This document shows positions 1 through 7,496 of a DNA stretch of 64,000 bases, one piece after another. The stretch spans positions 8,810 to 72,809 of the forward strand of contig CAZGLY010000013.1 in assembly GCA_964526675.1 (NCBI GenBank), written 5' to 3'. Source of the DNA: CAZADA01 sp964526675 (GTDB lineage: Bacteria; Pseudomonadota; Alphaproteobacteria; Caulobacterales; Maricaulaceae). The position numbers and the translations under genes were made by a program. The notes below the pieces were generated by a model. It had not been told where the DNA came from and did not search any database. It worked only from the letters and a program-made list of their open reading frames with translations. How positions within the stretch are numbered: position 1 is the stretch's first letter; every line of letters starts with the position of its first letter.

Positions 1-475
1 GCGCCGCGTCGATCTTGGCGATATCGATTTTTGTCATGGTCATCATAGCCTCATGGGCGCGGCGGGCGGCGTCCCGATCTGGGTCCGACAGGGACTCCAT
101 GAGCGCGCGCGGCGTGATTTGCCAGCGATAGCCCCAGCGGTCCTGACACCAGCCGCACGCGATCGCCTTGCCGCCGTTGTCGACGACCGCGTTCCACAGT
201 CTGTCCGTTTCCGCCTGATCGTCGGTGTAAATCTGGAGGGAGTACGTGTTGTTGGGCGGTGAATCCGGCGGACCCGCGTTCAAGAGCACGTACGGCAGGC
301 CGCAAATCGTCATCTCAATGAGCTGAACAGCGTCCGTCGCGGCGCCGGGCCGATCCAGCGGCGAGGCGATCTCGGCGTTGATGGCGCTGTCGGGAAACGT
401 TTGCGCGTAGAACTCCGCGGCCGCCTGCGCGTCCTGGTCGAACCAGAGAAACACCGCTGCTTTGTGTTGTTTCAT
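1..475 (-). CDS. VOC/PhnB-like glyoxalase-fold protein (partial, 3' end outside window)
   Basis: The gene reads leftwards from an ATG at 475 and runs off the window, leaving about 158 residues. The N-terminus (MKQHKAAVFLWFDQDAQAAAEFY) followed by FPDSAI and the central YSLQIYTDDQAETDRLWNAV are typical of the PhnB/3-demethylubiquinone-methyltransferase-like branch of the vicinal-oxygen-chelate superfamily. WGYRWQITP near residue 118 is the usual end-of-fold motif. Family members are mostly of unknown substrate, so no reaction is assigned. It lies 31 bp downstream of the carboxyltransferase gene on the same strand and could be co-transcribed with it. Confidence 0.8.
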   Translation of the reverse strand, partial: MKQHKAAVFLWFDQDAQAAAEFYAQTFPDSAINAEIASPLDRPGAATDAVQLIEMTICGLPYVLLNAGPPDSPPNNTYSLQIYTDDQAETDRLWNAVVDNGGKAIACGWCQDRWGYRWQITPRALMESLSDPDRDAARRAHEAMMTMTKIDIAKIDAA

Positions 476-506
476 GGTCTGGGCCCTCCCTGTGGGCGGC
501 GGCTCG

Positions 507-2129
507 TCACATGCGAAACACGCCGAAGCGCGTGGGTTCGATCGGGGCGTTGAGGCACGCCGCCAAGGCCAGGCCGACGACGTCGCGGGTTTGGGCGGGG
601 TCGATCACGCCGTCGTCCCAGAGCCGCGCAGACGCAAAATAGGGCGAGCCCTCGCGCTCATATGTATCGCGGATGGGTTGTTTGAACGCTTCTTCGTCGT
701 CGCGCGACCAGTCGCCGCCCTTGGCTTCGATCCCGTCACGCTTGACGGTCGCCAGCACGCTGGCGGCTTGCTCGCCTCCCATCACGGAAATCCGCGCGTT
801 CGGCCACATAAACAGAAACCGCGGCTCATAGGCTCGCCCGCACATGCCGTAGTTTCCGGCGCCGTACGACCCGCCGACGACGACGGTGATTTTGGGAACC
901 CGCGCGCAGGAGACTGCGGTGACGAGCTTTGCGCCGTCTTTGGCGATGCCGCCCGCTTCGGCGTCGCGGCCCACCATAAAGCCGGTGATGTTCTGCAGAA
1001 ACAGCAGCGGCACGCCGCGCTGGCACGCCAATTCTATGAAATGAGCCCCTTTGAGCGCGCTTTCGGAGAACAACACCCCGTTGTTCGCGAGGATCGCCAC
1101 CGGGATCCCGTGAAGGCGCGCGAAACCGGCGACGAGCGTCTCGCCGTAAGCCGGCTTGAATTCGTGCCATTCTGAGCCGTCGACGAGGCGCGCGATCAGC
1201 TCGCGAGCGTCGTAAGGCGTGCGCGGATCAGCCGGGATGAGGCCGTACAGCTCGTGAGAGGGGTAAGCCGGCGGGGCGGGCTCGCGCAGGTCGAGCGCGT
1301 GCACGGCCGGGGCGTGGTTGAGGCGCGCCACGATGTCGCGCGCGATCCCCATGGCGTGAGCGTCGTCCTCGGCCACATGATCCACGACCCCGGAGCGGCG
1401 GGAATGGGTCTCCGCGCCGCCAAGCTCTTCGGCGGACACCTCCTCGCCTGTGGCGGCCTTCACGAGGGGCGGCCCGCCCAGAAAGATTGTCCCCTGACCC
1501 CTGACGATCACCGTCTCGTCCGCCATCGCGGGCACGTAGGCCCCGCCGGCGGTGGAGGAGCCGTGGACGATCGCGATCTGGGGGATCCCCGCGGCAGACA
1601 GGGTGGCTTGGTTGTAGAAGATGCGGCCGAAGTGCTCCTTATCCGGGAACACGTCCGCTTGAAGGGGCAAAAACGCGCCGCCGGACTCCACCAGATAGAG
1701 ACACGGCAGGCGGTTTTGGCGGGCGATCTCCTGGGCGCGCAGGTGCTTTTTCACTGTGATCGGATGGTACGTCCCGCCCTTCACCGTCGGATCGTTGGCG
1801 ATGATCACGCAGGGCACGCCGTGGACCTGGCCGACGCCGGCGATAACGCCGCCGGCCGGCAGGGGGGCGTCGTACATCTCCCAGCCCGCAAGCGGCGAAA
1901 GCTCGAGGAACGGGCTGTCAGGATCAAGCAGCCGCGCGATCCGGTCCCGTGGCAAAAGCCGGCCCGGCCGATTGTTCTTCTTGAGATGCTTCTGTTGAGC
2001 CGCGGGGCCGCCTCCAGCCTCGATCTCGGTCAGCCGCGCGCGCAAGGTCTCGACCTGCGCGACGAGCGCGTCAGCGTTCGTTTTGAACGCGTCGCTCGCC
2101 GGATCAAGAGTGGTTGTGAGGCGGGTCAT
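507..2129 (-). CDS. mccB: methylcrotonyl-CoA carboxylase, carboxyltransferase (beta) subunit
   Basis: This 540-residue protein has the length and motifs of the biotin-dependent carboxyltransferase that transfers CO2 from carboxybiotin to 3-methylcrotonyl-CoA in leucine breakdown. The N-terminal crotonase-like half carries GSSTAGGAYVPAM at about residues 190-202, and the C-terminal half carries GGSYGAGNYGMCGRAY. It is divergent from isovaleryl-CoA dehydrogenase, the preceding enzyme in the same pathway, which favours methylcrotonyl-CoA over propionyl-CoA as substrate. The biotin-carboxylase partner (mccA) is not in the window, so a geranyl- or acyl-CoA carboxylase beta subunit remains possible. 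Confidence 0.9.
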   Translation of the reverse strand: MTRLTTTLDPASDAFKTNADALVAQVETLRARLTEIEAGGGPAAQQKHLKKNNRPGRLLPRDRIARLLDPDSPFLELSPLAGWEMYDAPLPAGGVIAGVGQVHGVPCVIIANDPTVKGGTYHPITVKKHLRAQEIARQNRLPCLYLVESGGAFLPLQADVFPDKEHFGRIFYNQATLSAAGIPQIAIVHGSSTAGGAYVPAMADETVIVRGQGTIFLGGPPLVKAATGEEVSAEELGGAETHSRRSGVVDHVAEDDAHAMGIARDIVARLNHAPAVHALDLREPAPPAYPSHELYGLIPADPRTPYDARELIARLVDGSEWHEFKPAYGETLVAGFARLHGIPVAILANNGVLFSESALKGAHFIELACQRGVPLLFLQNITGFMVGRDAEAGGIAKDGAKLVTAVSCARVPKITVVVGGSYGAGNYGMCGRAYEPRFLFMWPNARISVMGGEQAASVLATVKRDGIEAKGGDWSRDDEEAFKQPIRDTYEREGSPYFASARLWDDGVIDPAQTRDVVGLALAACLNAPIEPTRFGVFRM

Positions 2130-2301
2130 GTGACTTCTGTTACGCCGGTCCCGCGTGGAAGGGAATGCGGCGACGCCGGATCGGCTGTCGATCGCGCGTC
2201 GTCGTCATCCCAGAAGAGCGTTGGGACCAGAGTAGCGCCGCGGTATGATCGCACACAACGCACAAATCATCCCCACGGCCTTGGGCTGCGGGCACAGTTC
2301 T

Positions 2302-2318
2302 CCGCCGTATGGTGGCGG
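2302..2318. promoter_or_regulatory. possible operator palindrome between mccB and ivd
   Basis: CCGCC and GGCGG flank a 7-base spacer in the 217-bp divergent region between the two leucine-catabolism genes, about 30 bp before the ivd start. The position suits a regulator controlling ivd. The arms are short and GC-rich in a GC-rich genome, so chance is a real alternative. Confidence 0.25.
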
Positions 2319-2346
2319 CAAGAACGAAACACCCGGGAGACGCGCC

Positions 2347-3519
2347 ATGCTCGCCAACGCTTTCCAACCGATGCGCTTCGGTTTGCCCGAGGAGATCGAG
2401 GAGATGCGGTCTGTTGTCGGGCGTTTCGCCGACGAGCAAATCGCGCCGCGGGCCGAGGAGATTGACCGGACCAACACGTTTCCTCGCGATCTCTGGCCCC
2501 AACTTGGCGAGCTCGGCCTGCTCGGGATTACGGCGCAGGACGAATATGGCGGCGCCGGGCTTGGCTATCTCGCCCATTGCGTGGCGATGGAGGAGATCTC
2601 GCGGGCGAGCGCGTCGGTGGGTCTCTCATACGGCGCCCATTCCAATCTCTGCGTGAATCAGATCGCCCTCAACGGTTCGAGCGATCAGCGCGCGCGTTAC
2701 CTTCCCAAGCTCATCTCCGGGGAGCATGTGGGCGCGCTGGCGATGTCGGAGCCGGGCGCGGGCTCCGACGTGGTGTCGATGCGTTGTCGGGCCGAACGGC
2801 GCGGCGATCACTATGTTTTGAACGGGAACAAGATGTGGATCACAAATGGTCCGCATGCGGATGTTCTCGTCGTATACGCCAAGACGGAGCCGGAAGCGGG
2901 GTCGCGGGGCATCACGGCGTTCCTTATCGAAAAGGGATTTGAGGGCTTCGCGCCGGCCCAGAAGCTGGACAAGCTTGGCATGCGCGGATCGGACACCAGC
3001 GAACTGGTGTTCCAAGATTGCGTCGTGCCGGCGGAAAACGTTCTCGGCCGTGAGAATGGCGGCGTCGCGGTCCTAATGAGCGGGTTGGACTATGAGCGCG
3101 CGGTGCTGGCCTCGGGGCCCGTGGGCATTATGCAGGCCTGCTTTGACGCGGCCCTCGGCTATGTCCGCGAGCGCGAGCAGTTTGGCCGTCCGATTGGCGA
3201 GTTTCAGCTCGTGCAGGGCAAGATCGCCGACATGTACACCACCATGAACGCGGCGCGGGCCTATGTGTATGCGGTCGCGGGCGCTTGCGACCGTGGCGAA
3301 ACCACGCGCGAAGACGCCGCGGGCTGCATCTTGTTCGCGGCGGAGAAAGCCACCCAGTGCGCATTGGACGCGATCCAGCTGCTCGGCGGGAACGGCTACA
3401 TCAATGACTACCCGACGGGCCGCTATCTCCGCGACGCCAAGCTCTACGAGATTGGCGCGGGCACGTCGGAGATCCGCCGCATGCTGATCGGCCGGGAGCT
3501 GTACGCCAAGGGCGCCTGA
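2347..3519 (+). CDS. ivd: isovaleryl-CoA dehydrogenase
   Basis: This 390-residue FAD acyl-CoA dehydrogenase oxidises isovaleryl-CoA to 3-methylcrotonyl-CoA. The start at 2347 is chosen because GGGAGA lies just upstream and the N-terminus then matches the family length. MSEPGAGSDVVSM and WITNG are flavin/substrate-site motifs. SGLDYERAVLASGP places a glutamate at residue 250 where isovaleryl-CoA dehydrogenases carry the catalytic base, whereas most short-chain relatives have it near the C-terminus. QLLGGNGY and GTSEIRRMLIGREL end the protein. Its divergent neighbour mccB performs the next committed step of leucine degradation. Confidence 0.92.
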   Translation: MLANAFQPMRFGLPEEIEEMRSVVGRFADEQIAPRAEEIDRTNTFPRDLWPQLGELGLLGITAQDEYGGAGLGYLAHCVAMEEISRASASVGLSYGAHSNLCVNQIALNGSSDQRARYLPKLISGEHVGALAMSEPGAGSDVVSMRCRAERRGDHYVLNGNKMWITNGPHADVLVVYAKTEPEAGSRGITAFLIEKGFEGFAPAQKLDKLGMRGSDTSELVFQDCVVPAENVLGRENGGVAVLMSGLDYERAVLASGPVGIMQACFDAALGYVREREQFGRPIGEFQLVQGKIADMYTTMNAARAYVYAVAGACDRGETTREDAAGCILFAAEKATQCALDAIQLLGGNGYINDYPTGRYLRDAKLYEIGAGTSEIRRMLIGRELYAKGA

Positions 3520-3989
3520 TCGGCGATTCCGTCCTCGTCGAGGGCGCCGCGGACGCCAGTGGGCCGCATCGTCGCGCTGTCATGTTGGGGAAGACGATGT
3601 CCCGCGAACGCCGTGGCATTTCGCTCCGTAAACAGATGAAGTGCGCGCCGCGTGGGTCGCGAGGACTTCGCCGAGGAGCCTGGCGACAGGCCCAGTAAAC
3701 GTTGATGCGACAAGCGCTTAGCGTGCTTGCGGCGAGGCGGCGGGGGCGGCGGTTCTCTCGGTAGCCCGATCAGGTTGCGCGTCTTTCAAGCGCTGAATCC
3801 GGGCTCTGCAAACGCTCGTCACGGTTGTCATACAACTGAAATATTCCGCATCCAGCAACCACTGTAAAAAAACCGTTAAACTTCTATGCGACACCCACCG
3901 CACATGAGCAGGGGTTGGAAGCGGTCGCTGGGGCGGGCGCTGGGTTCGCTTGCTCGACTTTTGGTTGATCAATGGAAAGGGGACGGCCA
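3520..3989. other. 470-bp non-coding region upstream of the acidic lipoprotein
   Basis: No convincing gene was found here. The first 300 bp have no obvious structure. The last 200 bp become visibly AT-richer (runs of A near 3866-3872 and a TTAAAC at 3876), as expected of a promoter region, and contain a Pho-box-like sequence. A purine-rich ribosome-binding site (AAAGGGG) sits 8 bases before the lipoprotein ATG at 3990. Confidence 0.6.
3825..3842 (+). promoter_or_regulatory. Pho-box-like sequence (candidate PhoB site)
   Basis: TTGTCATACAACTGAAAT agrees at 14 of 18 positions with the direct-repeat consensus CTGTCAT-N4-CTGTCAT type Pho box (written with A in the spacer). The first heptamer is nearly perfect and the second is degenerate. 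It lies about 150 bp upstream of the lipoprotein start. The distance to an obvious -10 is longer than in classical PhoB promoters, which lowers confidence. Confidence 0.4.
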
Positions 3990-6900
3990 ATGAAAGCGGC
4001 TACAACTTTGCGCACCATCTTGATGGTCAGCGCCGCGAGCCTCGCGCTCGTCGCGTGCGACGACGACGACGACAACGGCAGCACGCCGACTCCGACGCCT
4101 ACACCGACGCCTACACCGACGCCCACGCCGACGCCGACCCCGACGATCACCGAAATCGATCTGTCTGATGGCGTGGATTGTGAAGCGACGAACATCGGCA
4201 CGTTCGACAATGACGGCGACATCATCGACGTGACGCTGCGCACGAGCGAGTTGATCTCCATCACCGACGATCTGAGCGTCCAGACCTGCGAATTCCCGGG
4301 CGACGAGTTCGGCAACCGCGTGCCTGACGACGCCGTCTTCCCGAAATTGGAAGGCGCCAACGGCGTTGTGCCGATCCTGATCCGCGGCGTGACGACGGTG
4401 GGTTCGGACTCCGGTCGTAACGACGACGACGCGGTTCTGACGATCGAAGCCGGCGCCACCGTGGTCGGCGCGTCTGGTCCGGACGTCATCGTGGTGACCC
4501 GCGGTTCGCAGATCATCGCGAACGGCGCTCCGACCGATCCGATCATCTTCACGAGCTTGGCCGACGTGGCGTTGACCGCTGCGGGCACGCCGCGCACCTT
4601 CGCTGACGCCACCCGCGGCGAGTGGGGCGGCATCGTGATCAACGGTCAAGCGCCGATCAACGACTGCGACGGCGGCTTCATCGACAATCCGGGCGATCCG
4701 TCTTCCGATCCCGACAACTGCATCAAAGACGGCGAAGGCAACTCCGGCTTCTTCGGCGGTTCGGACGCGCAAGACAGCTCCGGCGTGATCCGTTGGGCGC
4801 AGCTCCGCTATGCGGGCTTCCGCTTCAACCCGGAAAACGAACTGAACGGCATCGCGTTCCAAGGCGTCGGCCGCGGTCTCAGCACCGAAGCGGCGGCGGC
4901 TCTGGACGGCGTTCCGGCGTTCCGCGGTTCGGGCCCGACCCCGTTTGAGTTCTTGCAAGTCCACAACAACGCGGACGACGGCGTCGAGTTCTTCGGCGGC
5001 ACCGTGAACGCGCGTTACATTGTGCTGACCGGCAACGACGACGACAGCCTCGACTGGACGGACGGCTGGAACGGCAACGTTCAGTATGTCCTCATCCAGC
5101 AAACCAACGCTGGCGGCGACAACGGCTTTGAGGGCGACAACCGCTCCAACGACGAAGACGTGCTGCCGCGTTCCACGCCGACGATCTCCAACGTCACGTT
5201 CGTTGGCGACTCCACGACCGACAACGGCGCGGCGCTGCGTTTGCGTGAAGGCACCGGCGGTCTGATCGCCAACTCCGTCTTCGTGAACCTGACGGACGGC
5301 GACGCCACGACCGACGATTGCTTGCGCGTTGACGCCGAGCAGAACGACGCCGCCATCGTGGGCGTCGACCTGCTGGCCACGGACACGCTGAACCTCGAGT
5401 CGGTTCTCTTCGATTGCGATGTCGCCTTCCGCGACGACAGCAGCGACGACGCCGAAAACGAGTCGGAACTCCTCTTCAACGCCGACTCGCCGTTCTTCGT
5501 GGAAGCGGTCATCGATGAAGTCGATGGTGAAGACGCCATTGTCGGCGTCGGCGCGGCGCGGAACACCAACCGCGTTGCGGCGAACACCTTGGCCCAAACC
5601 TTCTTCCCTGGACCGGCTGAAACCCCGGTCGGACCGGACGGTTTGTCGGACGCCCTCGACCTGACCCTGGTCGGCGACACCTTCGACAACCGCACGGGCC
5701 AAGACGACGACGACCCGAGCAACGATCTGCCGGGCCGCACGGGCGTCAGCCAGGCGTTCATCGACGCTGACAACGGCTTCGAGCCGACCTTCTTCGACAG
5801 CGTTGACTTCTTGGGCGCCTTCAGCCCGTCCCTCGACCTGCCGGGCAACACCTTCCCGGACAGCTGGGCCGCGGGTTGGACGTTTGGCGTTCTGGAAGGT
5901 TCGGTCGCGACGACGGGCGACTGCCCCGCCGGCACCGTGCAAACGGAAGACACGATCACGGACCTGGACGGCGCCGACAAGCCGGTGTGCCGCCTGCAGG
6001 GCACGATCACGGGCGACGTCACGCTCACCGCGGGCAATGTCTACGAGCTGAACGGCGTCGTGTCGGTCGGCCAAGACGCGGCTCCGGTGTCGGCTGGCGG
6101 CCTGGGCGACGACGCCACCACGGCCACGCTCACCATCGAGCCGGGCGTGACGGTGTTCGGCGTGAACGGTCCGGACGTGTTGGTTGTGAGCCGCGGCTCG
6201 CAAATCAGCGCGGTCGGCACGCCTGACGCGCCGATCGTCTTCACCTCCGATGAGGACCTGGCGGGCGGCAACGCGCCGGACGCGCGTGGTCAGTTCGGCG
6301 GCCTGGTGATCAACGGTCTGGCTCCGATCAACGACTGTGACGGCGGTTTCGTCGACAATCCGGGCGATCCGGCGGCTGATCAGGTCAACTGCATCAAAGA
6401 CGGCGAGGGCAACTCCGGCTTCTTCGGCGGCGCGACCCCCGACGACAACTCTGGCGCTCTGCAGTACGTCCAAGTTCGTTTCGCGGGCTTCCGTTTCAAC
6501 CCGCAAAACGAGTTGAACGGCGTGGCGCTGCAAGGTGTTGGCTCGAGCACGCTCGTTGAATTCGTCCAAGTCCACAACAACGCGGACGACGGCATTGAGT
6601 TCTTCGGCGGCACCGCCAACGCGCGCGGTCTGGTGTTGACCGGCAATGACGACGACAGCCTCGACTGGACCGACGGTTGGACCGGCAACGTCCAGTACGT
6701 CATCATCGAGCAAGGCAACCAAGGCGGCGACCACGGCTTTGAAGCGGACAACCGCTCCAACGACGAAAGCGTGCTGCCGCGGTCCAACCCGACGATCTCC
6801 AACGTGACGATCGTGGGCGACGGCTCGACGACGGACAGCGCTCTGCGTCTGCGTGAAGGCACGGGCGGCACGCTCCGCAACTTCGTGATCGCGGGCCAAA

Positions 6901-7343
6901 CCAGCGCGTCGATCCACGTGGATGACGAGCAAGACGACGCCGCTGTTGTCGGCGAAGACCTGCTCGCCAACGGCGTGCTGTCGCTGGACAGCGTGTTCAT
7001 CGACGGAACCGCCGGTCAAACTGTGGCTGACGTTTCCGATGGCGACAGCGATGACAGCACGGCGGAAGAAGAAGCGCTGGTGGGCGCCAATGTGGTGATC
7101 GACGCCACGACGCTCGGCGGGTTCAGCTTCTACACCGATGGCGTGGGCGTCATTCCGGCTGCCGACGGTGCGGAAGCGGGAGTGACGGCGACGGATCTGA
7201 GCGGTGATGACGCCTTCTTCACCGCGTCGGGCTTCGTCGGCGCTGTCGCGCCGGGCACGGTTGTGGCGAGCGACGCCGCGCCGGACTTCGCGGGTGACTG
7301 GTTCAGCCAGTGGACCTTCGTGGATCCCGCCGCCACGCGCTAA
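3990..7343 (+). CDS. large acidic, internally duplicated lipoprotein (beta-helix-like)
   Basis: This is a 1117-residue lipoprotein. The signal peptide ends in LALVAC, so Cys is the lipidated residue, and it is followed directly by five Asp. A Pro-Thr dipeptide linker comes next. The rest consists of two homologous halves, about residues 129-437 and 683-967. Each contains NDCDGGF, a paired Cys in NCIKDGEGNSG, HNNADDG(V/I)EFFGGT, TGNDDDSLDWTDGW and DNRSNDE. The short hydrophobic strands and Asp/Asn-rich turns suggest a calcium-binding right-handed beta-helix; this is inference. The start at 3990 has a good ribosome-binding site; an ATG at 3972 would add six residues and lacks one. A TonB receptor follows, so a role as surface or periplasmic partner in uptake is plausible. 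Function is unknown. Confidence 0.85.
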   Translation: MKAATTLRTILMVSAASLALVACDDDDDNGSTPTPTPTPTPTPTPTPTPTPTITEIDLSDGVDCEATNIGTFDNDGDIIDVTLRTSELISITDDLSVQTCEFPGDEFGNRVPDDAVFPKLEGANGVVPILIRGVTTVGSDSGRNDDDAVLTIEAGATVVGASGPDVIVVTRGSQIIANGAPTDPIIFTSLADVALTAAGTPRTFADATRGEWGGIVINGQAPINDCDGGFIDNPGDPSSDPDNCIKDGEGNSGFFGGSDAQDSSGVIRWAQLRYAGFRFNPENELNGIAFQGVGRGLSTEAAAALDGVPAFRGSGPTPFEFLQVHNNADDGVEFFGGTVNARYIVLTGNDDDSLDWTDGWNGNVQYVLIQQTNAGGDNGFEGDNRSNDEDVLPRSTPTISNVTFVGDSTTDNGAALRLREGTGGLIANSVFVNLTDGDATTDDCLRVDAEQNDAAIVGVDLLATDTLNLESVLFDCDVAFRDDSSDDAENESELLFNADSPFFVEAVIDEVDGEDAIVGVGAARNTNRVAANTLAQTFFPGPAETPVGPDGLSDALDLTLVGDTFDNRTGQDDDDPSNDLPGRTGVSQAFIDADNGFEPTFFDSVDFLGAFSPSLDLPGNTFPDSWAAGWTFGVLEGSVATTGDCPAGTVQTEDTITDLDGADKPVCRLQGTITGDVTLTAGNVYELNGVVSVGQDAAPVSAGGLGDDATTATLTIEPGVTVFGVNGPDVLVVSRGSQISAVGTPDAPIVFTSDEDLAGGNAPDARGQFGGLVINGLAPINDCDGGFVDNPGDPAADQVNCIKDGEGNSGFFGGATPDDNSGALQYVQVRFAGFRFNPQNELNGVALQGVGSSTLVEFVQVHNNADDGIEFFGGTANARGLVLTGNDDDSLDWTDGWTGNVQYVIIEQGNQGGDHGFEADNRSNDESVLPRSNPTISNVTIVGDGSTTDSALRLREGTGGTLRNFVIAGQTSASIHVDDEQDDAAVVGEDLLANGVLSLDSVFIDGTAGQTVADVSDGDSDDSTAEEEALVGANVVIDATTLGGFSFYTDGVGVIPAADGAEAGVTATDLSGDDAFFTASGFVGAVAPGTVVASDAAPDFAGDWFSQWTFVDPAATR
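4085..4144 (+). repeat. hexamer tandem repeat encoding the Pro-Thr linker
   Basis: Ten imperfect copies of a six-base unit (GCCGAC, ACCGAC, GCCTAC and variants) encode alternating Pro and Thr directly after the poly-Asp stretch. Because the unit is six bases, copy-number change would alter linker length without shifting the frame. Confidence 0.85.
4378..5300 (+). repeat. first copy of internal duplication in the acidic lipoprotein
   Basis: This segment encodes the first homologous half. It shares long near-identical stretches with 6040-6890, for example the codons for CIKDGEGNSGFFGG, FRFNPxNELNG and NADDGxEFFGG. The copies are collinear, although this first copy has an insertion of about 15 residues before GPTPFEFLQVHNN. 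Confidence 0.8.
6040..6890 (+). repeat. second copy of internal duplication in the acidic lipoprotein
   Basis: This second homologous half is collinear with 4378-5300. A Cys pair (TGDCPAGT and PVCRL) immediately precedes it at about 5922-5995, which may mark the domain boundary. Confidence 0.8.
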
Positions 7344-7420
7344 GGCGCGCGGTGCATAAACGCATCGGTGTGGGGATCGTTTGGCGCGAGAGCGCTGGGC
7401 GGTCCCCTCGCCACTATTGG

Positions 7421-7466
7421 GACCAGACCATTCAGAGTACACTCTGGTCAGGGTCGGAGGGACCCT
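7421..7466 (+). repeat. two adjacent inverted repeats between lipoprotein and TonB receptor
   Basis: GACCAGA (7421-7427) pairs with TCTGGTC (7443-7449), with an inner CAGAGT/ACTCTG pair at 7433-7446. AGGGTC (7450-7455) pairs with GACCCT (7461-7466) immediately after. They lie 31 bp before the receptor start. They could be an mRNA processing or attenuation structure, or an operator. No T tract follows. Confidence 0.45.
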
Positions 7467-7496
7467 CACACGCGTGTTCATCTTTAGGGGGACAGT

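Noticed and set aside
1254..2465. A 403-codon plus-strand frame opposite mccB and into ivd
   Set aside because: The carboxyltransferase on the other strand is certain, and the composition of this frame is typical of a shadow.
4085..4144. Short regular repeats considered as a CRISPR array
   Set aside because: The units are contiguous hexamers with no spacers, in frame within a coding sequence, and translate to a Pro-Thr linker.
3969..7481. A 1170-codon open frame on the minus strand opposite the acidic lipoprotein
   Set aside because: It is an artefact of the GAC/GGC-rich codons on the plus strand. The predicted protein is Arg/Val-rich, has no ribosome-binding site or domain, and the plus strand encodes a clear lipoprotein.
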